From the NCBI GenBank assembly GCA_019096155.1, contig JAHCVI010000005.1, positions 134,468 through 198,467 on the forward strand: a stretch of DNA of 64,000 bases, read 5' to 3'. The notes below the pieces were generated by a model. The model saw only the letters and a program-made list of their open reading frames with translations. It was not told where the DNA came from and did no database searches. The translations under genes and the position numbers were made by a program. Shown here one piece after another: positions 10,813-23,277 of this stretch (positions are counted from its first letter, which is position 1; each line of letters begins with the position of its first letter). The DNA is from Staphylotrichum longicolle (taxonomy: Eukaryota > Ascomycota > Sordariomycetes > Sordariales > Chaetomiaceae).

Positions 10813-11925
10813 TTATGGCGCTGCTCTGTTCTGAATTCCCCTCCACGACTCCTCCCGACGAATCTCCCTTTGTTCCCAACCCTCCACAATGAAGGAGTCG
10901 CACTGCTCACCATGCCCCGACCACTCTGGGAACTGCGCCGTGTTGACCCACTGTGAGCTTGGCCCCATCAATGGCACGTCTCCCCACTGCCCATGCCACA
11001 GTTCCTTGAAGTATGCGGGAACTTCGCCCAGGTGGGCCTGCCCCCCGAATGCCTCTCGTTCTCGGTTCTCCAAACGTATGGCGAAGTCGATGGCTGTCTT
11101 TAGCGTGGTCTTGACGGCCATACGGGGCTCTTCGTTGTACAGATAGCCATCAACCTTATCTGCAATGGACTCAAACGTGATGGGTGCACACAAGCTATCT
11201 TCAATACCCGTACGAACAAGAAAAACTGGGAGCCGACCGACTGTCTTTGAACTTTCTGCCCTGTAGTATTCGAGGTCGACCATGATGAGTAATGCTCGAA
11301 ATAAAGGCTGAATCTCGTGAAATCTCAAATCCTCGACACCGAGATGGCTTGTATACCCCAGTTTGTTTGCCAGGGCTTTGTCTCCTGCTGCGAGTCTTTC
11401 TGCGTAGGAGCGGCGGCGGGCATCAGCCTCACCGCAGATGGCTTTGTTCATGGCGATCAGGATGTTGAGAACAGACAGTGACGGCGGGGCTGTTAAGCCG
11501 TCGTCTGGGAGGTCCGTAGCGGTGATGAATTTGCAGAGGAAGCGGTAGGACTCGATGTCGCTTCGGTAGGGGCGAAACCATCGACGATAGATGTAATTGT
11601 GAAGAACAATGCGGAGGAGAGTGTACCTGTTGTCTCGGTTTCTCTACCGGATGTAAACTGGGAATGACTTGTTGCATGTGTCGATCAAGTCATTGTTCGT
11701 CATTTCCGGGAGGGACTCGATCTTTTGGCAGGATTGGACGTAACTATGAGTAGTGGCAAATTTGTGAATGCTGACCCGGTGGTAGTGCTCCATCTCCGTC
11801 CTCATTTCCCATAGCAGTGTGCTCTGGCTCTTGTCCCCTGAGGACATCGCTTCCACCGGCGGATGTTGGATTGACGAGGGAGATTGGCTCTTAGGCCCGA
11901 GGATGATATTGTGTTGACAATCCAT
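10813..11925 (-). CDS. Orphan protein A, paralogue of the 45.3-46.6 kb gene, with one in-frame TAG
   Basis: Function not recognised. Starting at ATG 11925, one frame runs to the stop at 10813 and is interrupted only by TAG at 11646-11644. The protein would be about 370 residues, soluble and helix-rich. It matches the gene at 45311-46602 along its length: CNKSFPVYI versus CNKSLPIYI, LHNYIYRRWFRPYRSDIE versus LHNYLYRTW plus FRPYRSEID, IQPLFRAL versus LQPLFRAL, APITFESIADK versus APITFNSIADR, and DFAIRLENRE versus NFAIDLENRE. The paralogue has a 90-nt intron after RTW that this copy lacks. The TAG may be a real nonsense mutation, an error, or part of an unrecognised intron; the nearest GT-AG span is only 21 nt, too short. 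Confidence 0.7.
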
Positions 11926-13903
11926 GGTGTGCCCAAAAGTTTGGTGGGGGAATGGGCGGTGGCCAAAAGTCTGTGGATGTCTCCAGGCAGAAAGAGAAAT
12001 GACTATAAAGGAGAAGAAATCAAGGCTACACGAGAAAGCTAGAGAAGGGCGCACTCAAGTAAACATCCCAGCAAGCTGCCGCGCATCACTTATGCACGTG
12101 AATCATGTACCTTACGCGTATACTGCAGAGGGGGCTGCAGAAAGATGTTTCATCAATGCGTCACCGAGCAGGAAGTAAGGGACCTTACTCCTATGTTGTG
12201 ATAAACAGCCTACTAGAAGACACGGCTCCCAATCAGGCATCTTAATCTTTGGGATGGATATAATGCGTCAATCCATTTTATCAACGTGGAAATGTTCCAA
12301 GCAATCTAGAATTCTGGGGCTTGATAAAAGAACACACTTGGAAGGGCACAAGACATAACCTCCATGAGATGTGAGGCGCTCGAGCATTTCCAATCGAACT
12401 AGGCGTGCTAGGCCTCGCCCACGCCAAAGAATATGGGTACCTAGGATGCGGGTTTCCATCGTTGTCTGAAACCGAGATTTCCTGATTGTCCGTTTACACT
12501 ACTCATGTGACGACACTTAAAGGATCTTTCATAACTGACAGCACTTGACTAGACTGAACAAAGCCGTCTCATCCCAGCTTCCCAGCCCGCAACTACTTTG
12601 AATCTACATTCTTACCAATTAAGATTGTCCATTTTCACAGTACACTAGACTTATTTTGCCGAACAGGATGCTCAGGGAACGTCAGTGGGCAAAATCGCCT
12701 ATTTTTCAGGGTATTTGCAAGTGAAGATTTGGTGCTGGAGGGTGACTATGTAGGTACCTAGACTCTATTCCACAGGGTCGTGGAGCAAGACGATGTGCTG
12801 TGCCACAGGATGGTTGAGACTCGCCGGACTGGTGCCTAAAACTCCCAGGGACCCGCAGCAGGTGCGACGAGACGTCCGTGACGGTCACTTTCTAGGCCCG
12901 GCCGCGGCCGCGGCGCCCCGATCCTACCAGCAACTTGACACTGCCGGCGATCCGAGCCCTCGGATTTCTGATGTAACAAGACCGCCGCGGGTCACCGTTG
13001 CAGAAGCCTCTGACATGATACCTTGCCAAGGGCAACGGCGGTGTCACGAAGAGCAACTGCGAGAGACTAATACCTACGTAGTAAATGTGTGCCTAGGCCC
13101 AGGGGTTACACATGATGCCTGGTAGGTACTCATTACAACAGACAGTTACTGTTAGGCGGTTATAGTTCATCTTCATCTTGACTGTTGTCAAAGCTGTTTA
13201 GATGGTGTTGTATTAGAATTAGGTGGGCTTGGCCCGCTACATGTGCCGCTTTCTCCACTCTAGATGGTCAGGATCAGCACACCCATCACTTTGATGTTTA
13301 ACTGCGGTTCCGGCCGGAACGTGCTTTGAAGTGTTGGGATTGTCCGGCCAGAGTAGAGCTTGACCCATGAGCTGGACCCGTGTCACAGCACCAAGATCTG
13401 GGCAGGCGTCTTCTCCGGGGCCTTCATCCGAGTAGGTGTCATGATCCGAGGCCTGGCTCTGGGGTTTGATTATTGATCTTGACCCAATCAACGAACAGGG
13501 ATTTTCTCCACAGAACTGATTGTCGCCGTTTGGTCTCCTAGCACCATGAACTTCTGTCCTGCCAGCCCATTGATGCAGACCCGTGTGGCCGTGTCAGTGT
13601 TAGGCGTTCTTGAAACTGAGGATTTTAAGGCCTGGCGTATGGGCAGCTAGCCAGAGGTGTTTTGGATGTATGGCGAGAAAACCGTTTCAACAGGGATGAC
13701 ATTACGCATATATTTCTTGGGTGGTGGCATGTTTCTACAACCTTTTCTCGTCTCAATGTAAATCTCCACGAACGCAACCACACCTCTTAGTCTCTGAACT
13801 CCCTGAATTTTCATTGCGATCCCCTTTGCTTTGTTTTTTTTACTCTGTTTTTCTTCGAAGAAGGCCTTTTCAGGGACCCTTTCTTGTCATCAAATCAACT
13901 ACA
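11926..13903. other. Intergenic region, about 2 kb
   Basis: No supported gene. Contains a GC-rich patch (GGCCGCGGCCGCGGCGCC near 12900). The last 200 bp, rich in CT and TTTTTT runs, are probably the promoter and leader of the HEMVH gene. Confidence 0.5.
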
Positions 13904-16105
13904 ATGTCCAGCAGATACGGCGCAAGAGACGACAGGGCCTGGAGCGCCGAAGCTGATGACTATCCGGTACCACCAGTCCGGCACCGGAGACCAGCAGAAG
14001 ATCCTCGCCAACGAGGACCTCCACCGAGTTCATCTCAGCGGGGCCCTCCACCCAGTGTATCTGGGCGGGGATCCTTGTACGACGAGGACATGGCCGCTCG
14101 TCGCGGTTCTTCTCAACCTGTCCCTTCTCCGCGGCAGACGCGGGCACCAAGCCGTGCCCCACCGCCGAGAGCCTCTCAGCGAGGGTATTCCTATGATGAT
14201 TCGGACTCTTCCTCAGAATATGAACGTCCTCGTCCTCGTCCACAGAGACAGCCAACGAGCGGCCGTGCGCCCGTGGGCGCATCCCGCGAACCAGCTAGGC
14301 TTCGAGAGTCCTACCCGACCGCCGCGCAGCCCCCATCGGCCCGGTATGCCAATCCGCCGCGGCCTTCGGCTCCACCAGTCTCCCTGCCCTTCCGGGACGG
14401 ACCCCCGGAGTCTAGACAGCCCCCACCTCAAGGAAGGCCGACACCGACACGCGCTCCCATGCAGGGTGGCAGCTATAGCACGGGAGCGCCAGGCGCCCCT
14501 GCGGCGGCTCCGAGAGGCGACACGGAGATCGTAATCGAGCTCCGCGACAGTGTGCCGCTGGTGTCCAACGACGATCTCGGCATGGCCGTTCACCTGGCCG
14601 TCAAGCTCGCGCTCGACCTGCACGCGGACGAGCGCGCGGGCGGGTTCGACGCGCTCGTCCGCGTCGGCGAGCAGGCGGTGCGATCGTGGCGGCGCAACGG
14701 CACCACCATCATGTATCAGGGCCGCGGGCCGGCCGACATGCGCGCGCACGCGCGAGCCTTCCTCGGCCGGTTGCGCCGGCACTTCTTCAAAATTGTCCTG
14801 ATGGACGTCAACAAAGGCTACCCAGAAGGATCGAACTACACGATCGCCGTCTTCGACCCGGCAAGCTGGACCGACAAGGCCCACGCGCGGGCCAAGAGGG
14901 CCGGTCAACCTGTTGACTTCGACACCATCTTCCGCGCCTACGACCCCAGGGACTCAGGGGAGATGCAGATTAATACGCTGGTGAGTGTTGATGCACTTTA
15001 CCTACCTTTCTCACCTAACTGCCTCATGTACCCTCTGGCCTTTGCTTTGAGTGCGCTATGGCTGTAAGGGGCGTTTACCAATGCTTGTCCTGAGAAGCTG
15101 TCTCATATACATACTAATCATCGCCGTTAAACTCGTCTCCAGTCCGTCGAATTTCTAGCCTCGGCCTGGAGGGAGTACCAGGACGCTCGGAGCGGTCCGA
15201 TCAAGTCGCTGCACGAGGAGGCCTACGAATCGTTCCTGGCCTGCATGAGCCTCACCATCGCGCACGAGATGGTGCATGCGTTTCTGACCTATCTGGCTGG
15301 GAGCAAGATCATACTGACGCCGACGGACGTGGCGCCGGAAGGAGAAGCCAACGAACTACGGGGCGAGTCAGGCCGCATGTGGGAGTATCATGCCCTCGGC
15401 GGCCTGACTGCCCCGAACACGAACAAAGATTCCAGGTTTGAGAGCCAGGGCATCCGGGCTGGCGCCCTGTGGCTCCTATTGACCGACCCCGAGCTGGAGG
15501 GATCAATTAGGGTCACCAGCAGTGCCCTCAGAAACTTGGCGAAAGGCAGTACGTTCCCGCCGAGGTTGGGCGTGTGTGATAAAATGTTCTCCAGACTGAC
15601 CAAGGCTTTTTCCGGAACAGGATTTTCCCTTCCTCTCGCTACGGAGGGCTTCAAGACCCTTAGCCAACTGCGCCGTACCGAGACTCCGTTGATCGTAAGC
15701 GAGAGGGAATGGCGAAGGAAGGACCTGTTGAGGAGCACCGCGAGGCCCGGAACCTCTTCTCGTTCCCGTCAGAGTGCCGCCTCGAGCTCGGGTGCAAGGG
15801 GCGGCGACGACTATTCTTCCCCTGGATATTCGAGCCGTCGTTTCCACGTCGAGTTCCTCGTCCCTCGTAACGACACCGACACAGCCTCAGAGCAAAATCA
15901 GCCCGCCGCGGCTGGCAACACTTCTGACCAGGGTGGTGCTTCTCGCCAGACAGGCACGGCCAGCGGCGGGAAGGCGTCTACCTGTAAGCAACGGCCGGCG
16001 CTTCATAAGCTCACCATCCCGGAAAACATTCTCTTTTCGACCCCTCCTATCCTCATAAACGCAGCGTCTGCCTCTCATGGTGCTGGTACCACGACCGCTT
16101 CGTGA
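13904..16105 (+). CDS. Orphan protein with HEMVH zincin-like motif and Pro/Arg-rich N-terminus
   Basis: Not recognised by family. Start at ATG 13904 (MSSRYGARDD); an in-frame upstream extension to 13721 looks non-coding. Exons 13904-14980 and 15143-16105, intron 14981-15142 (GTGAGT to CTCCAG, phase 0). About 679 residues. The first 200 residues are disordered and rich in Pro, Arg and Ser. A folded domain follows (from EIVIELRDSVPLV), spanning the intron and carrying SLTIAHEMVHAFLTYLAG near 15248-15301. HExxH is the zinc-binding and catalytic signature of many metallopeptidases. The downstream RGESGRMWEYHA segment, with Glu residues and a His about 40-50 residues on, could supply a third ligand (inference). 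The C-terminal third is Ser/Arg-rich and less certain. Confidence 0.75.
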
Positions 16106-16738
16106 TCCGCTCAGCCATCCTACGGGGCCCCAACGCCGACAGGTACAAAGACGTCGGCGCAGAACTGATTGTAAGGGCTTCTAACCCCTTCTCTTCATTG
16201 GATAACTGGGTACTTTATGTACCTACGTTCCGGGTAAAAGGGCTGGTTTCGCTTCCCCGCCTTGAGGGATGCCGGAGGGAGTACTAGTAGGATCGGTGAT
16301 GTGGTGGCTACGAAGGTGCCTTTAGTAGTCACGGTATCTAGGCAATAAAGAGACCCGCGGCGGGCCACGGGACTCTTGAAAACAAGATTCAGCTCCCAAT
16401 CTCAGTTGTGCTTGCTTTTCTTTTCTTTTTTCCTTGTTTACAAGGTTGGGTGGGGATGAGTGCTGACTGTAGGTTAAGACATCAAAGGACTCCTTCGATT
16501 CGACCGCACGAAATTGTTCCTTTCCTCTAATGATCTAACTTGGCCAAGTTTTCAGCCTTTCGCCAGCATTTTAAAGCCGGAAGCTGGTGTCGCCGGGGCT
16601 GGTTCGTTCTCGTGGGAGCAGCGAGTGTCGCATGAGATGACCTCAGTTATCTTCACCATTTGTGCCAAACAAGGTATCTAGGCAAATATTACAATATTTC
16701 AGGTCATCAGAGAAGCTAATATTACAGAAACGGAGCAC
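16106..16738. other. Intergenic region between convergent genes
   Basis: 3' flanks of the HEMVH gene and the hemerythrin-like gene. No gene seen. Confidence 0.5.
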
Positions 16739-17625
16739 CTATTCTGCTTTCACAGCGTACAGAGGCTGCAAGCGGCCTGTCCTGTCAACAGCGCCAAACT
16801 TCCTGAGATCTGGGTTCAACCACCAAAAGACGGATTTCAGAAACAGCTTGGCAGGTGCCGGGGCAGGGGGCCAACTCTGCCACATGCCGTTTTCGTACCC
16901 CATGTCGATATTGGCAAAGCACCAGAGCATGCCACTCGGGCCTAGCTCTTTCTGTTGGGTATCAGTATCAGAACACTTGGTCTCAGCGTCGTGGTAGATG
17001 GGTTTAACATACCATGGCCTTCTCCCCTTCCTTGTCGAATGCTTTGGGCAAGCCCGCCATCTTCTCACCATATTGCCGAAGACTGAGGATCGTGGGGATC
17101 TCATCACCGAGGTGCTGCGTCAGCGCAGGACCAAAGTCGTCGATCAGCGCCACCAGTCTGCTGGCGTCGTATTTCTCCTTGTCGGCCACGACTGCGTCAG
17201 CGAAGGCCTTGAGGCTGTCCATCCCGTCGTGGAAGGCCTTGTGCTGGTCGACGTTGTTGTCCATGAGGCCCTTGACCCCCGTCATATTCTCCACTGTTGG
17301 GAAGAAGTCGGCCTCTTCGCCGCTGTGGTGGCTGTGCAGCAGGTTGTACCAGCCCAGAACGTATCTGCAGAAGGGCTTCTCATCGGCGGGGGTGATGTGT
17401 GGCGCTTGGAGGTAGATCGAGTTGAGACCGCGCAAGATCATGTTATGGACGTGGCACATTTCTGAGGCGAGCTCGTCGAACATGTCTGGCTGTGTTGGTG
17501 TGAGAACATGTTTGGTGGGGTTCGTGGGGATTCTGTCGTCGACATACCTCTTCGCCCTTACTCTTGGCGAGAAACACGGGTGTTGGGATCAGGGGAAAGG
17601 GATGGTCTGCGTAAACTGGCGCCAT
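16739..17625 (-). CDS. Hemerythrin-like (HHE domain) protein
   Basis: Probable di-iron, four-helix-bundle protein that may bind oxygen, nitric oxide or metal; cytosolic by sequence, with no signal peptide. Exons 17625-17548, 17489-17013 and 16951-16739, all phase 0, with introns of 58 and 61 nt. Total 255 residues. Ligand-type residues are spaced as in the family: His in CHVHNMILRG (helix 1), HSHHSGEEADFFP (His and Glu of helix 2), DQHKAFHDGM (helix 3) and QHLGDEIPTI (helix 4). A C-terminal segment rich in Trp and Pro (MLWCFANIDMGYENGMWQ) is typical of fungal members. Spliced exons join cleanly, and no frame break is seen. Confidence 0.92.
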
Positions 17626-18330
17626 CTTGAAAGATTAGACAGACAAGTTGATAGACTTGAACAGTTTTGCTGTGTGCTGTGGTGGGATGAGGAAAAAAAG
17701 GACTGAATGAACCATGATGTTCATGATCTGGATGGTATTTCAATGTTTCTGGGACACGAAAACGGCAACAAAGAAAAACGGCATGTATTCCTTCTTTGGA
17801 TGCCATCTCGCTGTCTTTCCCCATTCCGATTGCCAGCAAAGAATGCTTGCGCCTCCACCAGAGACAACGTGGGTTAGGCCCGGGCTGGGCGAGCCACTCA
17901 GGCGCAGCCTGCTGTCCTGTGGCTGCCAGGGGTCGACCCAGCTGAAAAGGTCGCGATGCTATTCGTAGTCAGCACTAGCCCTCGCTGCTGAGTCAACCCC
18001 TGAAGATCTGCTCCGGCTTTCAGGGAGCATGCTGGCATAAGCTGGCCAAAACTTGCAGGCAGCGGCGTTATCATGTCCCCGAAATCACAACCACTCATGA
18101 GTTTCCAAGACGTCGGGTTGTCCGGAAGGGCGGCAGCCGTCAAATCCCATTGATGGTAAGGGTGGCGCCAAGATGGGCTGGCGATCACGATCGAGCAAGC
18201 CACTGGCTGTGTCTCAAGAAGGGCGCGGTGCTGTGGCTGTACACACCCCTTTTGGTTGGGGCCAGCACCAACCCTCTGGTGCCAAGGGCAAGCCACGCAT
18301 GGATGCCCAAATCTGGAAGTTCACCGCAGC
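17626..18330. other. Intergenic region between hemerythrin-like gene and regulator
   Basis: Holds the hemerythrin-like gene promoter and the 3' flank of the Zn2Cys6 gene. No gene supported. Confidence 0.5.
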
Positions 18331-21239
18331 CTATCTCGCATTCGATGAGGGGGGGTGCTGGGACGGAAACTGATCAAACCAGCGCTGAAACTCCGTTGCA
18401 AAGTAGTGGCCCAATTCCAACTCGTCTTCAAAGCCCGTGGGTGACTTTTCGAACAACATGGGTTGTTGGGCAAACAGCTGCGAATGCATGTCGCCGCTGC
18501 CGTCGACGGGCACTGAGAAAGGCCGTTCTTGATGCGTGAACGAATCATCGTCCGTTCCATGCATTCTCGGCGGAACAGACACTATCAATTTTAGAGTGTC
18601 AGATGAAGGACCTGCCAGACATGAGGAAATATAGGTATCGAAGACGGGATCTTACTCCAGCTGTTGATAAGCTTGTCCAATTGCCTGACGTAGTCCACGC
18701 AACGGCCCAGGACGTGGTTATCACGGTCGAGTCTGAGAAGAGCTTCGATTGCCTTCTCCATGTATTGCCTCGCGTGCTCGATGAGGTCTGAGGCGGGAGC
18801 AAGATTGAGTGCCGAATCTTCGTCTGGAAGAAGAAGTCCGCCAAAGACTGTCAGTGCTGCGTTGAAGACTGCAAAGTGCTGTACGTTAGCTCGTGAATGG
18901 GTACCTGGGTTTACAGACGCGATCGAGGGACGGGCTGATTCCGCCTGCTTACCGTAATACATAGAGAACCACCAAGCCCCTATTAAGTGCCGCCCCATGG
19001 AAGGTCTTGTGAGAACAGCGTGGATGATGTCGATAATCTCCTCGGCCATTCGCACGCATGTGCGGTTGAAGTTATCCTGCATCTGATTGACTGACTTTTG
19101 TGTCCGGATCGAGGGATTTGGCTGAACTGGTTCCTTCCCAAGTGACCTCGTGAAGCTGGGCCTGTGAAGGAGGAGCTGGACATGGAGATAGCGGAGGCTG
19201 AGTATCATCCTGAACCGCTCCATGGTGTATTCCTCCGAGGAGTCATCTTTAGGCAGATTGGATGTTGATCGCAAGAAGAGTGGCGGAGAAAGTGACTGTT
19301 GCCAGTCGCTCAGTTCCTGTTCCAGCTCTACTATCTGGGTCATCATCACAACCTCGGAGGGCGCCTCACCGCATCCCAGATTGTGCCCATAGAGAGTGGC
19401 CATAATCTTCCACATGACTCTGTACAGGACTCTGTTTGATTGATGTTTAGCTGTGTCCAGGCGGTCTGCAGCGTTGGTCTCCCTTTCACTTACATGGTCG
19501 CATTGAAAAAGGCCACACTGGCCTCATCAGTCGCATCCACCGTCCCATCAGCTTTAGGAAGAGGCAATGGCAGGTCTATCTTGACGTAGTCTTCAGGTAT
19601 TGCCCCGGGGCGGCCAAAGGTCATACTAAGACTCCTACAGCAAGTAAGCTAGTGTGACAGAGCAAATATTAAAGCAGTTCAATCCACACGTAGAGCAACA
19701 AAAGTAGGCGGAGAACATACCTGTCAAGCAATACGCAACCGAACCACGTTCTTTTCCGCATCTCCTGCTCTATTGGGGGAAACTTGGCGGTTGCTTCAGT
19801 CGAGTGTAGACCAATAGACAGAGCAGCTTTCACAGCTAGTCCATGTGTGGTCCAAGTTTGTACCGACTTTTGCGTTCCCTGAAGGTACTGGCTGGTCAGC
19901 AAAAGATACTGGACTTTAGACTCTGTTAGTTACGTCTTGGAACACACTGCATTTGGCGGAGATGCTTACCAGTTTCCAGGGTTGTGCCGCGAAGCATTTG
20001 CGTCTTGCAGAGCTCCCTGGCCCGACGATAGTAGACATCAGACTGCTCGGCCCGGTATTTGGCACTGTCTTCAGCCCACCCAGTCGTGCAAACTGCCATG
20101 GCGAGCACCATATTCAAAAGACCCAACCAGGTCCGCCGCAACTTGGCTCGGAAATTCTGGGATCTCATCTCCTCGTAAGTCGCAAGGAAGGTCTCTTCAT
20201 GAATGAAGGGAAAGAGGAGGCCGGTATTCGAGAAATAGGCTCGTATTAACTCGACCGTCTCGGAATGTGGAGGAAGAACGTTAGCTTTGACATCGTTGCT
20301 GCAGTCATTGGGACGCAGATGTTCAATGGTGGAGATGGGGCGGGGGACCCTGATGGTGCCGCCGGCGTACATGCCGATCGTTGAGTTGGACAGCGGGGAC
20401 AGGCCATCGTGTGCCATCTGGCTCTTCAAGCTCATCGCACGGAAGATGTGACGCATGAAAGCGATGTTGGAAGAGGGGCCTAGTGTCGGTTAGTGGTTTC
20501 TTCCTTTTGTCGATTTCTCATGAGAAGGTTCTCCTTTACCGAAGAAACCACAATCCTGTTCATCGACCAAGGACGTCACGGTAGCCATGCCATCTGTCAT
20601 ACTACTGTCTGCCGGCGCGTCTTGAATCCCTTCGATGTTGATCACAACGCCGCCCTCGGGCACCGCATGACCTAAGTCCGGGTTCGGTGCAGGCACCGGT
20701 GCGGTCCCAGAGCCGCACTCACTCCTGGAGTGATCATTCTCAACGACGGTCAAGCGGCTCTCTTGTTGTCTGACGAGGGCCTCAAGAAGCCTGACCCTAT
20801 CCTCTAGCGACGCAAACAGGCTGCATTCGGCCTGGTTAGTTTGTCTCTAACCTGCGGGAAGAAGGATTTGTCGACTAACTCTTTTGGCACCAAAAGGTTT
20901 GCTGATGTGTCAGGCAACTCATAGATGCATTCAAAGTTAAGACGTTCACAAGGTTCGCATTTGGGTCTTGCACCATTGCACTGTGGGACCAAGAATCAGC
21001 TGAGGCTCCGGAGCAAAGACCTCCCATCGGCCGGAGACTGTCGGGATTGCCGGAGGGCGGCCCCGGAAAGGAAGCCGGAGTCTCACCCGGGATTTTCGTA
21101 TCCGGCATGCCGAGCATGCCAATCCGATGCGTCGGCGTTTGCTCGCCCGTCCCGTTGTCGATTCGGAACCATCCGGGCACCCTGAACTGACGGCGGTCGT
21201 ACCAGCCAACGGGCTAAGGACAAGGTCGTCATTCCCCAT
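18331..21239 (-). CDS. Zn2Cys6 transcription factor with fungal-specific regulatory domain
   Basis: Likely pathway regulator of the neighbouring gentisate genes. Start ATG 21239. Exon 1 (21239-21087) ends inside the zinc cluster; after the 106-nt intron, exon 2 (from 20980) completes it. The spliced motif is C-x2-C-x6-C-x6-C-x2-C-x6-C (CSACRIRKSR then CNGARPKCEPCERLNFEC). A leucine-zipper-like coiled coil follows (SLEDRVRLLEALVRQQESRL near 20811-20740), then the fungal transcription factor middle homology region (HSETVELIRAYFSNTGLLFP, then RKRTWFGCVLLDR and SLSMTFGRPGAIP). At least eight introns, all with plausible GT-AG ends; the one at 18952-18869 keeps the frame. It is divergent from the hydrolase gene, 479 bp apart, which suggests direct control from the shared promoter (inference). 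Confidence 0.92.
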
Positions 21240-21718
21240 CGTCTAATGTGCCGTTAATGCGGTGGATGATAAGGTACAACTTTGTCACATGTGCAGGGGG
21301 CTATTGCCGAGAGCACGGCACGGCATGGGTCGACACGAAAGTTCGGAAACGAGTTCCCAGAGTCCGGGGAGAGAGCCGATGATCAAGTCTGGTGGACATC
21401 AGTGCAGTGATTGTGAATCGTCGCGGGTCTCGAATGGCACTCTCAACTCCACAAGCGGGGCTCAGAACCGAGGATCTGTGCTACTGCGTTGACTGGCTGG
21501 TTTTCAGGCAAAGTGGATAGTTTTCGAAGTTCCGGGGAACCATCGGTTCGCTTCCCCGTCGGTTGCCAATGACACAAAGGTAGCACCCCCTGAACCGACA
21601 GCAGTCCGCTCCCTAGAACAATCGGATGCCAAAACAACCCCATCTTTCCGAATTTGCGAAAAAAGTATCTGTCTTTAATCCATTGTTTCTATTCAGTATT
21701 AGCCGACCTACAGACACC
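21240..21718. promoter_or_regulatory. Divergent promoter of regulator and fumarylpyruvate hydrolase gene
   Basis: 479 bp between two outward-facing starts. Several CGG and CCG triplets are present, as expected for Zn2Cys6 targets, but no clear inverted pair stands out. Confidence 0.5.
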
Positions 21719-22800
21719 ATGAAGGTTGCTTGGGAACGACTGATCCGCTTCGTCGCCACAGACGGGCGGACGCTCTACGGAGAGCCCATTCTCCCCAGCC
21801 CAGAGTTCGATCTTGGCAACACGACGGCGGAGACAAAGCTCAAGGCTAAGATCATCCAAGGAGATATCTACGACACGACAGGCTCCACCAAGGTGACAGA
21901 CGAGGTCGTCACGGTGAAGACGCTCCTTGGGCCGCTCGCCCCGTCAGATGTTCCAATCCTGCGGTGTGTTGGTCTGAACTATGCGAAGCACAGTGGGTTT
22001 CCTTGAAGAGTGATGTACTTTGTTTCAGACAATTTCTGACCTAAATATGCAGTCCGCGAGGCAGGCCGGACCGAGCCCCCCTTCCCATCCATTTTCTTCA
22101 AGCCTTCGACCACTGTGGCCGATCATGGCTCAGATGTCGTGATACCGGTCATTGCTCAAGATGACCAGGCGGACTACGAGGGGGAGCTGGTAAGTGCCAG
22201 AATACCAAACGCCTGGGACCCAGTCTCTAACCCCTCACAGGTCGTCATCATCGGAAAGGACGCAAAAGACGTCCCTGAGTCGGAAGCCCTAGAGTATGTC
22301 GCTGCATACACCGCAGGAAACGACATATCATCGCGCAAATGGCAAAGAGATCCGGCTTTTGCGGGAAGCGTTCCGCAATGGTGTTACTCGAAGGGTTTTG
22401 ATACGTTTGCACCCATGGGACCGGCCCTGGTGGCGACCAGTCTCATCGCGAACCCAGCCGAACTTCACTTCCAGACTATTGTCGACGGAGAAATACGGCA
22501 AGACACCGGCTTGGATGATCTCATCTTCTCCGTGCCCCGCCTCATTGCCCATCTTTCTGCAGGAACGACACTGCAAAAGGGGAGCGTGATCATGACAGGA
22601 ACTCCTGGAGGTGCGTCCATGTCCTTCTCCCCAACTCAGCAACTCTTGTTGCCAGCATACTGACATAGCGTTTTTCTGATACAGGGGTTGGATTTGCAAT
22701 GAAACCACCCAGGTATCTTGTTCCTGGAACCCAGATGGAGGTCAAGATCCCGAGAATCGGGACTCTCAAAAACGGCGTCAGCTTCGCTTCTCAAAAGTAG
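21719..22800 (+). CDS. FAH-fold hydrolase, probable fumarylpyruvate hydrolase
   Basis: Fumarylacetoacetate hydrolase superfamily, FAHD1-like size (about 300 residues). Probable reaction: fumarylpyruvate plus water to fumarate and pyruvate, the last gentisate step. Start ATG 21719. Exons 21719-21992, 22051-22189, 22241-22610 and 22685-22800; introns of 58, 51 and 74 nt join smoothly (NYAKH+IREAGRTEPP; DYEGEL+VVIIGKDA; GTPGG+VGFAMKPP). Family marks: RCVGLNYAKH, metal-binding DYEGEL, YTAGNDISSRKWQ, and MTGTPGGVGF near the C-terminus. It could instead act on acylpyruvates in general; the assignment to fumarylpyruvate rests on the gentisate dioxygenase gene 3 kb away. Confidence 0.9.
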
Positions 22801-23277
22801 ATAGGCCGTGTGCAGATGGTGTGAATGTTATTGATGAATTGGAACTTTTGAGATACACCTGCTTGAATGGATTTTAGATGGCCCATTGGCTCGCATTACT
22901 GCCCGTGTCCCCTCAGCTTTCATCCAGTGCGCAACCTGCCCCCGGCTTGTGCGGACGACATCAAATACCAGATGGCGTACTCAGTTTGGAGTATACACTG
23001 CAAGTGAAAAAGTTGAAAGGTGTTCTAGACGGTCTAGCGGATATCTATTCGCCAGTCTGGATGTCTGAAGTCATGTCTTCGTTGCCGTGGATGGGTGAGT
23101 TAACCGGCATCACAGCATTGGATGATCCACTTCATGTTGCGTGGCTGTTATATCGGAGATGGAATCGCAAACGAACCGGAGTTGATGCTGAGTATGTATA
23201 TAAAAAAGCATAAGCAGCGTGTTACTTGAATGTTGTTATTTGGAGAACTCAAGATTAGGTACTCAAAGTATCCCCCT
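22801..23277. other. Intergenic region between convergent hydrolase and monooxygenase genes
   Basis: 3' flanks of both genes. A 111-codon frame at 22878-23213 has no features and is not called. Confidence 0.5.

Noticed and set aside
11626..11646. 21-nt GT-AG span that would remove the in-frame TAG of orphan gene A
   Set aside because: Far below the minimum size of fungal introns and without room for a branch site.
22878..23213. 111-codon plus-strand frame between two cluster genes
   Set aside because: No domain or signal, lies in the shared 3' flank, and is overlapped by other random frames.
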